Shown: positions 1-9,416, counted from the first letter of the stretch. The stretch is DNA of 64,000 nt from an uncultured Tenacibaculum sp. (GCF_947494125.1 NZ_CANLTU010000009.1:1-64000), one strand, 5' to 3'. The notes: a model not told the origin generated them from the sequence alone. Numbers and translations: made by a program.

Positions 1-73
1 TGGTGCCTCCAGGAATCGAACCAGGGACACAAGGATTTTCAGTCCTTTGCTCTACCAACTGAGCTAAGGCACC
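1..73 (-). tRNA. tRNA-Phe (GAA)
   Basis: Read on the minus strand, the sequence folds as a full cloverleaf. The acceptor stem GGTGCCT (73-67) pairs with AGGCACC (8-2), followed by discriminator A at 1. The D-arm is AGCTCAGTTGGTAGAGC. The anticodon stem-loop has loop CTGAAAA, which places GAA (Phe) at the anticodon. The T-arm contains GGTTCGATTCC. The 3' CCA, if encoded, lies outside the window. A strong promoter stands 26 nt upstream at 99-129. Confidence 0.97.
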
Positions 74-98
74 AGTTGCTACTTTCGTTAAGCGGATG

Positions 99-129
99 CA
101 AATATACAATCGTTTTTTAATTATACAAA
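99..129 (-). promoter_or_regulatory. Bacteroidota promoter of tRNA-Phe
   Basis: On the minus strand, TTTG (129-126), 19 nt, then TATATTTG (106-99). This matches the Bacteroidota primary-sigma consensus (TTTG, 19-21 nt, TAnnTTTG) exactly. It stands back to back with the coaX promoter, the two -33 elements being only 3 nt apart. Confidence 0.85.
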
Positions 130-132
130 GTA

Positions 133-162
133 ATTGTTTTAAAAAAATGTAACGTAAATTTG
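133..162 (+). promoter_or_regulatory. Promoter of the coaX envelope operon
   Basis: ATTG (133-136), 18 nt, TAAATTTG (155-162); the coaX start codon lies 19 nt downstream of the -7 box. It matches the Bacteroidota consensus except for one base in the -33 element. Confidence 0.65.
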
Positions 163-181
163 AAATCTAAGAATTAGAGAT

Positions 182-913
182 ATGAATTTGATTATTGATG
201 TAGGTAATACTAGAGTTAAAGTTGCTGTTTTTGAAATGAATAGCGTGAAAGAAATCTTTGTTGTTGAGAAAGAACGAATTGTTTTAGAATTGAGAAAAAT
301 TATTTCTAAATTTAATATTTCAAGGTCAATTATATCATCTGTAGCCAATATTTCGGAATCTACCCAGCAAGATTTAGTCAAATTATTAAATCCAATATTT
401 TTAAATAATGAGACTAAAGTTCCATTTAGTAATCTTTATCAAACTCCAAAAACGCTAGGAGTTGATAGAATTGCCTTAGCATCTGCCGCAACTAAAAAAT
501 ATTCTAAAAGAAATGTTTTAGTAATTGATGCGGGTACTTGTATTACTTTTGATTTTATTAATAAAAAAAAGGAATACTTGGGAGGAGCAATTTCTCCAGG
601 AATAAATATGAGATACAAGGCATTGCATAATTTCACTTCTAAATTACCGTTATTAAAACAAAATGAAGTTTTTAATTTCGTAGGTACAGATACAAATAGC
701 TCAATACATTCAGGTGTTGTAAATGGAATTTGTAATGAAATAGAAGGGGTAATTAATCAATATAAAGATGAGTATCAAGATTTAACAGTTGTTTTAACAG
801 GAGGAGATACATATTTCTTGGCTAAACAATTAAAAAGTGGCATATTTGCCCATCCAAATTTTGTTTTGGAAGGGTTACATACTATTTTGACATACAATAT
901 AGCGAATGATTAA
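182..913 (+). CDS. coaX: Type III pantothenate kinase CoaX
   Basis: Phosphorylates pantothenate with ATP, the first step of coenzyme A synthesis, in the cytoplasm. At 243 aa it has the usual family length. Signatures of the ASKHA-fold type III family are visible: DVGNTRVK at residues 6-13 (phosphate loop), GVDR at 93-96, DAGTCITFD from 116 and GGAISPG from 134. Type III kinases are typically potassium-dependent and not inhibited by CoA (family knowledge). The start is fixed by a promoter 19 nt upstream. The stop codon overlaps the start of the next gene by 8 nt, so the two are translationally coupled. The coupling to envelope genes is positional only. Confidence 0.95.
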   Translation: MNLIIDVGNTRVKVAVFEMNSVKEIFVVEKERIVLELRKIISKFNISRSIISSVANISESTQQDLVKLLNPIFLNNETKVPFSNLYQTPKTLGVDRIALASAATKKYSKRNVLVIDAGTCITFDFINKKKEYLGGAISPGINMRYKALHNFTSKLPLLKQNEVFNFVGTDTNSSIHSGVVNGICNEIEGVINQYKDEYQDLTVVLTGGDTYFLAKQLKSGIFAHPNFVLEGLHTILTYNIAND

Positions 914-2174
914 GAGATTTTTATTAGGGGTACTTGTATTTAGTACAATAACAATAGCAGCACAAAGAAATAGTGCGTCACCGTATTCTTACTTTGGAAT
1001 AGGTGAAACTTTTGAAGCAATAACTGTAGAGCAAGCATCTATGGGAGGAATTGGAGTTGCTTTAAAAGATACACATCATTTAAATTTTACAAATCCTGCG
1101 TCAAATGCAGATTTAAGAGCTGCAACTTATGCAATTGGAGGTAGCTTAAGTTTTTTAACAATTAAAGAGGGTACTCAGTCGCAGACTGGGAACTCAACGA
1201 ATTTACGTTATATATCTTTAGGTTTTCCAATAGGAAAAAAAGCTGGTTTATCAGTAGGTTTGCAACCTTTTTCATCAGTAGGGTATTCTTTACTAGATAA
1301 TCAAAATACAGATAATATCACTTTGTTTAGAGGTGAAGGTGGGGCTAATAAAATATATGCTAGTTTTGGAATTTACCCTTTTAAAGATTTTTCAGTAGGA
1401 GTAGAGGCTGGATTTATATTTGGTAATCTTACAAATAGTGTGTTGAATCAGAGGTCTAGTGTAGCTTTTGCAACAAAGCAAGAAGAAACTATAAACATAA
1501 GAGGAGGACAATTTAAATTGGGAGCTCAGTATAAAAGAGAATTGAAAAATAAATTGAAGTTATACTCAGGTGCTTCTATTACTATAGATAGTGATTTATC
1601 TGCTAAAGGAAATGAGAAAATGTATTCATTAACATTTTCTGGAACAGGACAAGAAATTCCAAGAAATGAGTTGTTTAATAGATCTGTTGACGGTGACGTT
1701 AGCATTCCTCTGAAAAGTGTTTTTGGATTTGGTTTAGGGAAAGAAAATAAATGGTACGTAGGAGTTAATCAACAATTCCAAAGTGCTTTAAGTTCTAGTA
1801 GTTCTCTTATAGCAAATGGAGGAGCATATAAATATGATAAATCAAGTAAGTTTTCATTAGGAGGATATTATATTCCAAAAATAAATTCAATATCTAGTTA
1901 TTGGGATAGAGTAGTATATAGAGCAGGTTTGCGAATAGAAGATACAGGACTGCAAGTAAAAACTAATAATGATTTTACTTCAATAAAAGACTTTGGCATA
2001 AATGTTGGTTTAGGATTGCCAATGCCAAGACAATTATCTAATTTAAACATTGGATTTGAATACGGGCAAAAAGGAACAACTAATAATAGCTTAATAAAAG
2101 AAAATTATTTTAATATAAGATTAAGCTTATCTTTGAATGATATTAATTGGTTCCAAAAAAGACAAATAGATTAA
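906..2174 (+). CDS. Putative outer-membrane beta-barrel protein
   Basis: A 422-aa protein with an N-terminal Sec signal peptide (MIKRFLLGVLVFSTITIAAQ) followed by PYSYFGIGE, a start common among Bacteroidota porin-like proteins of the FadL/OmpP1 kind. The rest consists of short alternating polar and hydrophobic strands separated by Gly/Asn turns (for example KAGLSVGLQPFSSVGYS and DFSVGVEAGFIFG), as in an outer-membrane beta barrel. It overlaps coaX by 8 nt and is followed after 13 nt by the next gene, so it belongs to the coaX operon. The substrate cannot be deduced. Barrel topology is inferred from composition. Confidence 0.75.
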   Translation: MIKRFLLGVLVFSTITIAAQRNSASPYSYFGIGETFEAITVEQASMGGIGVALKDTHHLNFTNPASNADLRAATYAIGGSLSFLTIKEGTQSQTGNSTNLRYISLGFPIGKKAGLSVGLQPFSSVGYSLLDNQNTDNITLFRGEGGANKIYASFGIYPFKDFSVGVEAGFIFGNLTNSVLNQRSSVAFATKQEETINIRGGQFKLGAQYKRELKNKLKLYSGASITIDSDLSAKGNEKMYSLTFSGTGQEIPRNELFNRSVDGDVSIPLKSVFGFGLGKENKWYVGVNQQFQSALSSSSSLIANGGAYKYDKSSKFSLGGYYIPKINSISSYWDRVVYRAGLRIEDTGLQVKTNNDFTSIKDFGINVGLGLPMPRQLSNLNIGFEYGQKGTTNNSLIKENYFNIRLSLSLNDINWFQKRQID

Positions 2175-2187
2175 CAAAAACTGATAG

Positions 2188-3501
2188 ATGATGAAAAAAA
2201 TTACGTATTTACTAACAGGATTATTTTTGTTTGTAGCCGTAAATGGTGTTAAAGCACAGGCAAGTCAAGAGTGTAATATTAAGTACAATCTTTTTAAAGG
2301 AGATGCTACAACAAAAAAATATACTCAAGCTAAACCCAGTTTAGAGTATTTATTAACGAATTGCCCTAAGTTATCAGTTAACATATATAAATATGGAGCA
2401 AAAGTAGCAGATAATTTAAAAGATCCAGCTTTAGCAAAAAGAGTATACGAAACTAGGTTAGCAAATTTTCCTGTTAAAGGAGCTGCTAAAGCCCATAGTG
2501 ATTATGCAACATATTTAATTAAAAATAAATTAGCTTCTGATGCTGAAGTTTATGTGATTTTAAAGAAGGCTTATGATATTTCTCCTAAAGATATGGGAGT
2601 TAAAAATATTTTTAGATATTTTAAATCTGTTACAGAAGAAAATAAAGACACAAACCCTCAAAAGGTATTTGATACTTATGATGATGTAATGGAGTCTGTA
2701 CAAGAAAAATTAGATGGTTACAGTAAAAAAATACCTTCATTACAAGAAAAAGATTCTATTGGTACTATAGGTGCTAAAGAAAAAAGATTGTTAAGAGCCT
2801 ATACGATGAATTCAAATGCTTTAGGTATGGTTGAGGGAGGTTTAGATGCTATGATTTCTAAAATAGCAACATGTGAAAGATTAATACCTATTTATACTAG
2901 AGATTATGAAGCTAATAAAACAGATGGTGTTTGGTTAAAAAGAGCTGTGTCAAGGATGTATAATAAAGGATGTCAAACTGATCCTTTATTTGAAAAATTA
3001 GCAAATGCTTATGCAGAAACTACTCAGTCATCAGATGCATATAATTTCTTAGCAGGAGTTTTAGCTAAAAATGGAGATAAAAAAGGAGCTGCTCAAATGA
3101 AAAAGAAAGCATTTGATTTAGAAACTGACCCATTCAAGAAAGCAAAGTATAAGTTAAGAGAAGCACAAAGTGCCGGTGGAAGTAGAGCCAGAGCTTTAGC
3201 TTACGAGGCATTAAAGTATAATCCAAATATGGGTAAAGCTTATTTATTTATAGCAAGTTTATATCAAAAAAGTGCTAACTCTTGTGGAAGCGATGAGTTC
3301 GAAAAAAGAATGGTATATGTAGCAGCTTTAAATAAAGCATTAAAAGCTAAGAGAGTTGATCCAGGATGTGGAGCTGGTAGATATATTTCTAGTTACAGTA
3401 AAAATGTACCATCAAAAAAATTAATTTTCCAAAAAGGAGTTGCATCAGGAGGATCTCATAGAATTGGATGTTGGATTGGAGAAACTGTTCGTATTCCTTA
3501 A
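2188..3501 (+). CDS. Secreted TPR-like repeat protein
   Basis: A 437-aa protein with a signal peptide (MMKKITYLLTGLFLFVAVNG, then VKAQ). The mature part is alpha-helical and Lys/Ala-rich, with helices resembling tetratricopeptide repeats, for example near residues 45-120 and 260-340 (NAYAETTQSSDAYNFLAGVL, then KNGDKKGAAQMKKKAF). It probably acts as a periplasmic scaffold. It lies between an outer-membrane barrel and lptC in one operon, which suggests a role in envelope assembly; that role is inferred from position. No catalytic motif is visible. The second Met may be the true start. Confidence 0.7.
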   Translation: MMKKITYLLTGLFLFVAVNGVKAQASQECNIKYNLFKGDATTKKYTQAKPSLEYLLTNCPKLSVNIYKYGAKVADNLKDPALAKRVYETRLANFPVKGAAKAHSDYATYLIKNKLASDAEVYVILKKAYDISPKDMGVKNIFRYFKSVTEENKDTNPQKVFDTYDDVMESVQEKLDGYSKKIPSLQEKDSIGTIGAKEKRLLRAYTMNSNALGMVEGGLDAMISKIATCERLIPIYTRDYEANKTDGVWLKRAVSRMYNKGCQTDPLFEKLANAYAETTQSSDAYNFLAGVLAKNGDKKGAAQMKKKAFDLETDPFKKAKYKLREAQSAGGSRARALAYEALKYNPNMGKAYLFIASLYQKSANSCGSDEFEKRMVYVAALNKALKAKRVDPGCGAGRYISSYSKNVPSKKLIFQKGVASGGSHRIGCWIGETVRIP

Positions 3502-3511
3502 TACGATTTAA

Positions 3512-4084
3512 ATGAAATCATATTTAATAAATATATATAATAGCATTGCTGCCATTTGTTTGGTGGCAATGTTTTTTTCTTGTACGAATACAAAAAAAGA
3601 AGTGCGAGATTTTTTAGCAGATAAAAATTTACCAATGGGTACCGCTAAAAATATTTATCATGTTCATAAAGATTCAGGAAGGATAACTTCAAAAACGAAA
3701 GCACCAATTTTTTATGATTTTTCGAATAGGAAAAGCCATCCATATAATGAGTTTCCTAAAGGAATTAAAATAGTATCAATAAGTAAAACAGGGAAAGATT
3801 CTACAACAATTACCGGGAATTATGCTTTAACATATAATAAAACTAAGATTTCTGAAATTAAAGGTAATGTAGTAATCATAAATCATACAGAGAATTCTAA
3901 ATTAGAAACAAATCAGTTGTTTTGGGATCAAAAAGAACACTATTTTTTTACAGAAGATGGTTTTAGATTAACAACTCCGAAAAGTACTATTAATGGCTTT
4001 GGTTTTGAATCTAAAGAAGATTTGACTAAGTGGATAGCTAAAGATATTACGGGAGACGTAGAAGCAAATCAAAAAGAAATATAA
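3512..4084 (+). CDS. lptC: LPS export protein LptC (lipoprotein form)
   Basis: LptC is the single-pass periplasmic component of the Lpt machine, which hands lipopolysaccharide from LptFGB to LptA. This 190-aa protein starts with a hydrophobic segment ending in a lipobox-like FFSC (Cys24), as in many Bacteroidota homologues. A beta-jellyroll-like region follows; the stretch after residue 120 (GNVVIINHTENSKLETNQLFWDQ, split here only for description, with the family's 'generic N...L.T..L.WD' pattern) is the typical LptC signature. The next gene starts on the last base of the stop codon. The assignment rests on this signature and on context. Confidence 0.8.
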   Translation: MKSYLINIYNSIAAICLVAMFFSCTNTKKEVRDFLADKNLPMGTAKNIYHVHKDSGRITSKTKAPIFYDFSNRKSHPYNEFPKGIKIVSISKTGKDSTTITGNYALTYNKTKISEIKGNVVIINHTENSKLETNQLFWDQKEHYFFTEDGFRLTTPKSTINGFGFESKEDLTKWIAKDITGDVEANQKEI

Positions 4085-4281
4085 TGAATACACTTTGGAA
4101 ATATTTACAATATGGATACCTTGTAGTTGGTGTTATTTTTTTAGTAGAAGGAATTTTAAAATGGAATTCAGATAAAGAAGAGGCATTTATTATGTTTGGA
4201 TTTGCTATCTTTATTATATTAATTTTCTTCTTTAAAAGACATTTTAGAAGAAAAGTAGAAAACAGAAATCAACAGCGTTAA
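4084..4281 (+). CDS. Small two-TM membrane protein, unknown function
   Basis: A 65-aa protein with two hydrophobic helices (about residues 10-25 and 35-51) and a strongly basic tail (KRHFRRKVENRNQQR). It overlaps the flanking genes by 1 nt on both sides (shared A of TAATG), so it is part of a tightly coupled operon between lptC and the CNNM-family gene. Reading-frame coupling and the clear membrane pattern support a real gene. I do not recognise a named family. Confidence 0.75.
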   Translation: MNTLWKYLQYGYLVVGVIFLVEGILKWNSDKEEAFIMFGFAIFIILIFFFKRHFRRKVENRNQQR

Positions 4282-5573
4282 TGCAATTTGAAGTCGTTAT
4301 CATTTTAACTTCTATATTATTTTCAGCCTTTTTTTCAGGCATGGAAATAGCTTTTGTGTCTGCTAACAAGTTGCATATTGAGTTAGAAAAAAAGAGAGAG
4401 GGATTTCTACCTCAAATCTTAGCAAAACTGACAAGAAAGTCTTCGAAATTTATTACTACTATGTTGGTTGGTAATAATGTAGCATTGGTAATTTATAGTT
4501 ATTTTATGGGGCAGTTGTTAATGAGTTGGTTTCAGTCCATGTTACCATCAAACATATCATTAATAAACTACTTGTTAGATGATTTAAGTTTGTTAACGCA
4601 AACAATAATATCAACTGTTGTAATACTAGTTACTGCAGAATTTTTACCGAAAGCAATATTTAGAATTTATGCCAACGAAATGCTTAAGGTCTTTGTAATA
4701 CCAGCATATATTTTCTATTTGTTTTTTTATGGAATAACATGGATTATAACAAAAATTTCAGACTTCTTTTTACGTGTGTTTTTTAAAACAAAAGAGGATG
4801 CTATTCAAACAGAATTTAGCAAAGAAGAATTAGGTAATTATATTTCAGAGCAGTTAGATGGAGGAAACGAAGAAGGAGAAGTAGATTCTGAAATTCAAAT
4901 TTTCCAAAATGCTTTAGAGTTCCATAAAGTAAAGGCAAGAGAAATTATGGTGCCTCGAACAGAAATCATGGCAGTTGATATTCATGAATCTGTAAGTAAT
5001 TTAAAGAAGGTGTTTATATCAACAGGTTTGTCTAAAATATTAGTTTACAAAAATTCTTTAGATGATATTTTAGGATATGTAAATGCTTTTGAATTATTTA
5101 AAAAACCTCGTATTATAAAATCAATATTATTACCAGTTGAGTTTGTTCCAGAATCAATGATAATTAATGATGTTTTAAATAGTTTAATGAAGAAACGAAA
5201 GAGCATTGCTGTTGTAGTAGATGAATATGGTGGAACTTCAGGAATAATAACAGTTGAAGATATTGTAGAAGAGTTGTTTGGAGAAATAGAAGATGAACAT
5301 GACAATCAAGAGCTGTTAGAAGAAAAAATAAATGAAGATGAATTTAATTTATCAGCAAGACTAGAAGTTGATTATTTAAATGAAGAGTATGGTTTAAATA
5401 TTTCTAAAGAAGAAGCATATGAAACTTTAGGAGGATTTATTATTAATTATACAGAAACGATACCGAAACAAGATGAAGTTTTAGAGGTAGGCAAGTTTCA
5501 AATTAAAATCTTAAAAGCAAGTGCAACTAAAATAGATAGTATCTATTTAAAAGTTCTCCATAAAGAAGAGTAA
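4281..5573 (+). CDS. CNNM/CorC-family membrane protein (hemolysin C / GldE-like)
   Basis: A 430-aa inner-membrane protein. The N-terminal DUF21/CNNM domain (residues 1-180) has three to four TM helices and the motif FFSGMEIAFVSANKL. A CBS-domain pair follows at about 205-335 (VPRTEIMAVD; VVVDEYGGTSGIITVEDIVE), then the CorC/HlyC C-terminal domain at about 345-430. Members are implicated in Mg2+/Co2+ homeostasis; the old name hemolysin is misleading. Flavobacterial GldE is of this type, but gldD is not adjacent here, so I do not name it gldE. It is the last gene of the coaX operon. Confidence 0.88.
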   Translation: MQFEVVIILTSILFSAFFSGMEIAFVSANKLHIELEKKREGFLPQILAKLTRKSSKFITTMLVGNNVALVIYSYFMGQLLMSWFQSMLPSNISLINYLLDDLSLLTQTIISTVVILVTAEFLPKAIFRIYANEMLKVFVIPAYIFYLFFYGITWIITKISDFFLRVFFKTKEDAIQTEFSKEELGNYISEQLDGGNEEGEVDSEIQIFQNALEFHKVKAREIMVPRTEIMAVDIHESVSNLKKVFISTGLSKILVYKNSLDDILGYVNAFELFKKPRIIKSILLPVEFVPESMIINDVLNSLMKKRKSIAVVVDEYGGTSGIITVEDIVEELFGEIEDEHDNQELLEEKINEDEFNLSARLEVDYLNEEYGLNISKEEAYETLGGFIINYTETIPKQDEVLEVGKFQIKILKASATKIDSIYLKVLHKEE

Positions 5574-5626
5574 ATAGAATTTTACACTTTACAAAGCAAA
5601 CTACCTCAAAAACAGCATAAAAAAAC

Positions 5627-5658
5627 ATTGCATTATTTAAAGCGAAATTGTATTTTCG
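5627..5658 (+). promoter_or_regulatory. Promoter of the PpiD-like gene
   Basis: ATTG (5627-5630), 20 nt, TATTTTCG (5651-5658). The spacing fits the Bacteroidota consensus, with one mismatch in the -7 box. The start codon is 27 nt downstream. Confidence 0.55.
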
Positions 5659-5685
5659 CACACTGTTAATAAAATTAAATAACGT

Positions 5686-7803
5686 ATGGCAATTTTATCG
5701 AAAATTAGAGAACGTTCAATGTTCTTAATTCTTGTAATTGGTTTAGCACTTTTCGCATTTGTATTAGACCCATCTACAATATCAGATTTTTTCAATGCAA
5801 GCAAAGTAAATGAAGTAGGAGAAGTTAATGGAGAAGCAATTTCTCGTCAAGAATTTGCCGAAGCGTTAGACGCCTATAAAGCACAAACAGGTAATAGAGT
5901 TTCTGAAATGCAAGCAGCAAAAACTGTTTGGAATAACCTTATTAGACAAAAAATTTACCAAATTCAATTAGAAGAAGCTGGTATTACTGTAGGTGATGAA
6001 GACATTATGAATGCACTTTATGAAGCTCCATCATTACAAAATGATCCTAGGTTTCAAACTTCTGGTATATTCGATAAAAATAAGTTAAAAGAATTTTTAG
6101 CAACTATTAAAGAAGAAAATGGTCAACAATGGAAAGCTTGGCAAAATTACATGACTTCTTTAAAAAACAATATAGAGAAAACTACGTATGATAACTTAGT
6201 AGCTGCTGGTTTAGGAGCCTCTTTAAAAGAAGGAGAAGCGCAGTATTTAAATGAAAATACTAAAGTAAGTGCTAAATTCGCTTATGTACCTTATACTTCA
6301 ATTGCAGATAGTTTAGTAGTACTTAAAAATAGTGATGTTAAAAATTACATTAATAATCACCAACAAGATTTTCAAGTAGAGGAATCTAGAGATATCAATT
6401 TTGTTAAGTTTGATATTAAACCAACAGAAAGTGATGAGGCAGCTATTAAAGCAGAGGTAGCAAAATTAATAGAAGATTCTGAAAATAGAGGAGTAGTTAT
6501 TAAAGGTTTAAAAAATGCAACTGATTATAACGAATTCTTCAATGAAAATGATTCTGATTTAACTTTAGATGATGCTTATAAATTTAAAGTTCAAGTCCCA
6601 CAAGTAATTGCTGAAGAGATTTTTAATGGAAAAGAAGGAGAAGTCTTTGGTCCATATAAAGACGCAGATCACTTTAAGTTATCTAAAATTACAAAAGTAG
6701 TTCAATTACCAGATTCAGTAAGAGCAAGCCATATATTAATTCCATTTGTAGGAGCACAACCTAGTGGAGCAGCACCAACAAAAACAGAAGAAGAAGCAAA
6801 AAAGACTGCGGATAGCTTATTAACAATAGTTAAAGCAAATGTGTCTAAATTTGCAGATTTAGCAAAAGAAATTTCTTCAGATAAAGGTTCTGCTGAAAAA
6901 GGAGGTGATTTAGATTGGTTTGCATATAACAGAATGGTTCCTGCATTTAGAGATTATTCTTTTGAGAATAAAAAAGGAGATATTGGAGTAGTAAAGTCTC
7001 CATTCGGATTCCATATTATTCAAATAGTAGACCAGAAGAATTTTCAACCAGTTGTTAAATTAGCAACATATGGTCGTAAAATAGTAGCTTCAGAAGCAAC
7101 AGAAAATGATGTTTTCCAAAATGCTGAAACTTTTGCATTAGAATTAGCTAATGGTAAGAATTTTGATGAAGTAGTAAAAGAAAAGAACTTAACTTCTTTG
7201 CCTGCAGTAGGATTAAAATCATTAGATGAAACTGTTCCAGGAGTTGGTAATGAGAGAGAAATTATTTCTTGGTCTTTTGATAATGATGTAGAAGAAGGTA
7301 GTTATAAGCGTTTTGATATTGAAGGAGGTTATGTTGTAGCTGTTTTAACAGGACAAACTAAAAAGGGTTTAATGCCAGTAGAAAAAGCTGTATCAAGAGT
7401 GCGTCCTATTTTGATGAATGAAAGAAAAGCTGAAATGATTGAAGCTAAAATTAGTGGAAATACTTTAGCTGAAATAGCAAAATCAGGAAACGTAACTGTA
7501 AGAAATGCAGCAGATGTTAATTTAAAATCACCAACATTATCAGGAGTAGGTTATGAACCTAAGATAGTTGGGGCGATGTTAAATGCAAAAGAAAAAACAG
7601 TAATTAAAAATGTAGTTGGAGACAAAGGAGTTTTTGCTTTTGAAGTTGAGTCTAAAGAAAAGCCAACAGCTTTACCTAATTACGATTCTTATAGAAAACG
7701 TTTAGCAAACGAAAGAAAAAACAAAACATTCCAAATGTATGAGGCAGTTAAGAAAGCTTCTAACATTGAAGATAATATGAGTTCTTTTTACGGAATTCAA
7801 TAA
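5686..7803 (+). CDS. PpiD-like peptidyl-prolyl isomerase, membrane anchored
   Basis: A 705-aa periplasmic foldase. It has a short cytoplasmic start (MAILSKIRERS), one TM helix (residues 12-30), a SurA-N-like region with EVNGEAISRQEF at about 45-57, and a parvulin rotamase domain at about 343-445 (VRASHILIPF, GGDLDWF, FGFHIIQI). A second, degenerate parvulin-like part follows to about residue 690. PpiD assists folding of exported and outer-membrane proteins near the Sec translocon. It has its own promoter and ends at a strong terminator, so it is probably monocistronic. Its position after the outer-membrane operon fits the function. Confidence 0.88.
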   Translation: MAILSKIRERSMFLILVIGLALFAFVLDPSTISDFFNASKVNEVGEVNGEAISRQEFAEALDAYKAQTGNRVSEMQAAKTVWNNLIRQKIYQIQLEEAGITVGDEDIMNALYEAPSLQNDPRFQTSGIFDKNKLKEFLATIKEENGQQWKAWQNYMTSLKNNIEKTTYDNLVAAGLGASLKEGEAQYLNENTKVSAKFAYVPYTSIADSLVVLKNSDVKNYINNHQQDFQVEESRDINFVKFDIKPTESDEAAIKAEVAKLIEDSENRGVVIKGLKNATDYNEFFNENDSDLTLDDAYKFKVQVPQVIAEEIFNGKEGEVFGPYKDADHFKLSKITKVVQLPDSVRASHILIPFVGAQPSGAAPTKTEEEAKKTADSLLTIVKANVSKFADLAKEISSDKGSAEKGGDLDWFAYNRMVPAFRDYSFENKKGDIGVVKSPFGFHIIQIVDQKNFQPVVKLATYGRKIVASEATENDVFQNAETFALELANGKNFDEVVKEKNLTSLPAVGLKSLDETVPGVGNEREIISWSFDNDVEEGSYKRFDIEGGYVVAVLTGQTKKGLMPVEKAVSRVRPILMNERKAEMIEAKISGNTLAEIAKSGNVTVRNAADVNLKSPTLSGVGYEPKIVGAMLNAKEKTVIKNVVGDKGVFAFEVESKEKPTALPNYDSYRKRLANERKNKTFQMYEAVKKASNIEDNMSSFYGIQ

Positions 7804-7822
7804 GGAGAAATAAGTCATACAG

Positions 7823-7856
7823 AAAAAAGCCAAACTCATTGAGTTTGGCTTTTTTA
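7823..7856. terminator. Intrinsic terminator (bidirectional)
   Basis: A 16-bp perfect inverted repeat with arms AAAAAAGCCAAACTCA and TGAGTTTGGCTTTTTT and a 1-nt centre, ending in a T-tract. It lies 20 nt after the PpiD-like stop. Confidence 0.9.
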
Positions 7857-7963
7857 TTGGTTTAAAATTTATAATGAATCTAGTTTATTGTTTTCAATAT
7901 TTTAAGGTTTTAGATTTTTCAATAAACTAAGAGTGTATAAATTTTTAAAAGTAGTTTTAAATA

Positions 7964-7993
7964 AAAAAGCAACCTCAAATGAGGTTGCTTTTT
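7964..7993. terminator. Intrinsic terminator of lpdA (bidirectional)
   Basis: Stem AAAAAGCAACCTC / GAGGTTGCTTTTT (13 bp) with AAAT loop, 22 nt past the lpdA stop on the minus strand. With the hairpin at 7823-7856 it separates the convergent PpiD-like and lpdA genes. The 107 bases between the two hairpins hold nothing recognisable. Confidence 0.9.
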
Positions 7994-8015
7994 AATATAT
8001 TTAATACTTTTTTAA

Positions 8016-9416
8016 TTAAGCATTTAAAGGCTTTCCATCCCAAGCGGCTTTAGCAGCTTCTTTTACAGCTTCCGAGTAAGTTGGATGTCCATGACAAATA
8101 CGAGCTAAGTCTTCAGCAGAAGCTCTGTATTCCATTGCAACGGCAGCTTCCATAATTAAGTCAGCAACACGAGCACCTACCATATGAACACCTAAAACTT
8201 CATCAGTGTTTTTGTCAGCTAAAACTTTTACAAAACCATCAAGATCACCACTAGCACGAGAACGCCCTAAAGCACGCATAGAGAATTTTCCAGCTTTATA
8301 CTCAACACCAGCATCTTTCAATTCTTGTTCAGTTTTTCCAACAGCAGCAACTTCTGGCCATGTATAAACAATTCCTGGAATTAAGTTGTAATCAATATGA
8401 GGTTTTTGTCCTGCTAAAAACTCAGCAACAACTACACCTTCTTCTTCAGCTTTATGTGCTAACATTGCTCCACGAACAACATCACCAATAGCATAAATGT
8501 TAGATACATTAGTTTGTAAATGGTCGTTAACTTCTACCATGCCTCTATCGGTAACATTTACTCCAGCTTTATCTAAACCTAAACCTTCAGTGTATGGTTT
8601 ACGTCCAACTGATACTAAACAATAATCACCAGTAAAAGTAACTTCTTCACCTTTTTTATTTGTTGCTTTAACAACAACTTCATTTCCGTTTCTTTCAACA
8701 GAAGTTACACCATGATTAGCGTTAAATTTCATCCCTTGTTTCTTTAAAACTTTAGTAAGTTCTTTAGAAACATCTTTATCCATTGTAGGGGTAATTGTAG
8801 GAGCATATTCTATTACTGTTACATCAGCACCTAAACGCTTGTAAACAGAACCTAACTCTAATCCAATAACTCCACCACCAATTACTAATAAGTGTTTTGG
8901 TACTTCTTTTAATTTTAAAGCTTCGGTAGAAGTAATTACACGTTCTTTATCAATAGATATAAATGGTAATGTTGATGGTTTAGAACCCGTAGCAATAATA
9001 ATGTTTGTACCTTCAATAACTTCTGAAGTACCATCATTTTTACTAACTTTTACGTGAGTAGCATCTTCAAAAGAACCTAAACCTTCGTAAACATCAATAT
9101 TATTTTTATCCATTAAATATTTGATTCCTCCAGTAGTAGTTTCTACAACATTAGCTTTACGAGCAACCATTTTACCAAAGTCAAACGTTGGGTTTTCAAC
9201 AGAAATTCCATGTTCTTCAAAATGTTTTATAGCGTCGTAATAATGGTGAGAAGAATCTAATAATGCTTTTGAAGGAATGCATCCAACATTTAAACATGTA
9301 CCACCTAAAGTTGAGTATTTTTCGATAATAGCAACTTTAGAACCTAATTGAGAAGCTCTGATGGCAGCGATATATCCACCTGGTCCAGAACCAATAACGA
9401 TTAAATCGTATTTCAT
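8016..9416 (-). CDS. lpdA: Dihydrolipoyl dehydrogenase (E3)
   Basis: FAD-dependent E3 subunit of the pyruvate, 2-oxoglutarate or branched-chain dehydrogenase complexes and possibly of glycine cleavage; it reoxidises dihydrolipoamide with NAD+. At 466 aa it is full length. The FAD-binding GSGPGG is at residues 9-14, the redox disulfide is Cys41/Cys46 in GGTCLNVGCIPSK, the NAD-binding motif is VIGGGVIGLELGS, the second FAD motif is YAIGDVV, and the catalytic His-Glu region is CHGHPTYSEA near the C-terminus. It is a single gene with its own promoter and terminator; no E1 or E2 gene is nearby. Confidence 0.96.
   Translation of the reverse strand: MKYDLIVIGSGPGGYIAAIRASQLGSKVAIIEKYSTLGGTCLNVGCIPSKALLDSSHHYYDAIKHFEEHGISVENPTFDFGKMVARKANVVETTTGGIKYLMDKNNIDVYEGLGSFEDATHVKVSKNDGTSEVIEGTNIIIATGSKPSTLPFISIDKERVITSTEALKLKEVPKHLLVIGGGVIGLELGSVYKRLGADVTVIEYAPTITPTMDKDVSKELTKVLKKQGMKFNANHGVTSVERNGNEVVVKATNKKGEEVTFTGDYCLVSVGRKPYTEGLGLDKAGVNVTDRGMVEVNDHLQTNVSNIYAIGDVVRGAMLAHKAEEEGVVVAEFLAGQKPHIDYNLIPGIVYTWPEVAAVGKTEQELKDAGVEYKAGKFSMRALGRSRASGDLDGFVKVLADKNTDEVLGVHMVGARVADLIMEAAVAMEYRASAEDLARICHGHPTYSEAVKEAAKAAWDGKPLNA

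Noticed and set aside
4281..5573. True hemolysin
   Set aside because: The family name hemolysin C is historical; the CNNM-CBS-CorC plan indicates an ion-homeostasis membrane protein.
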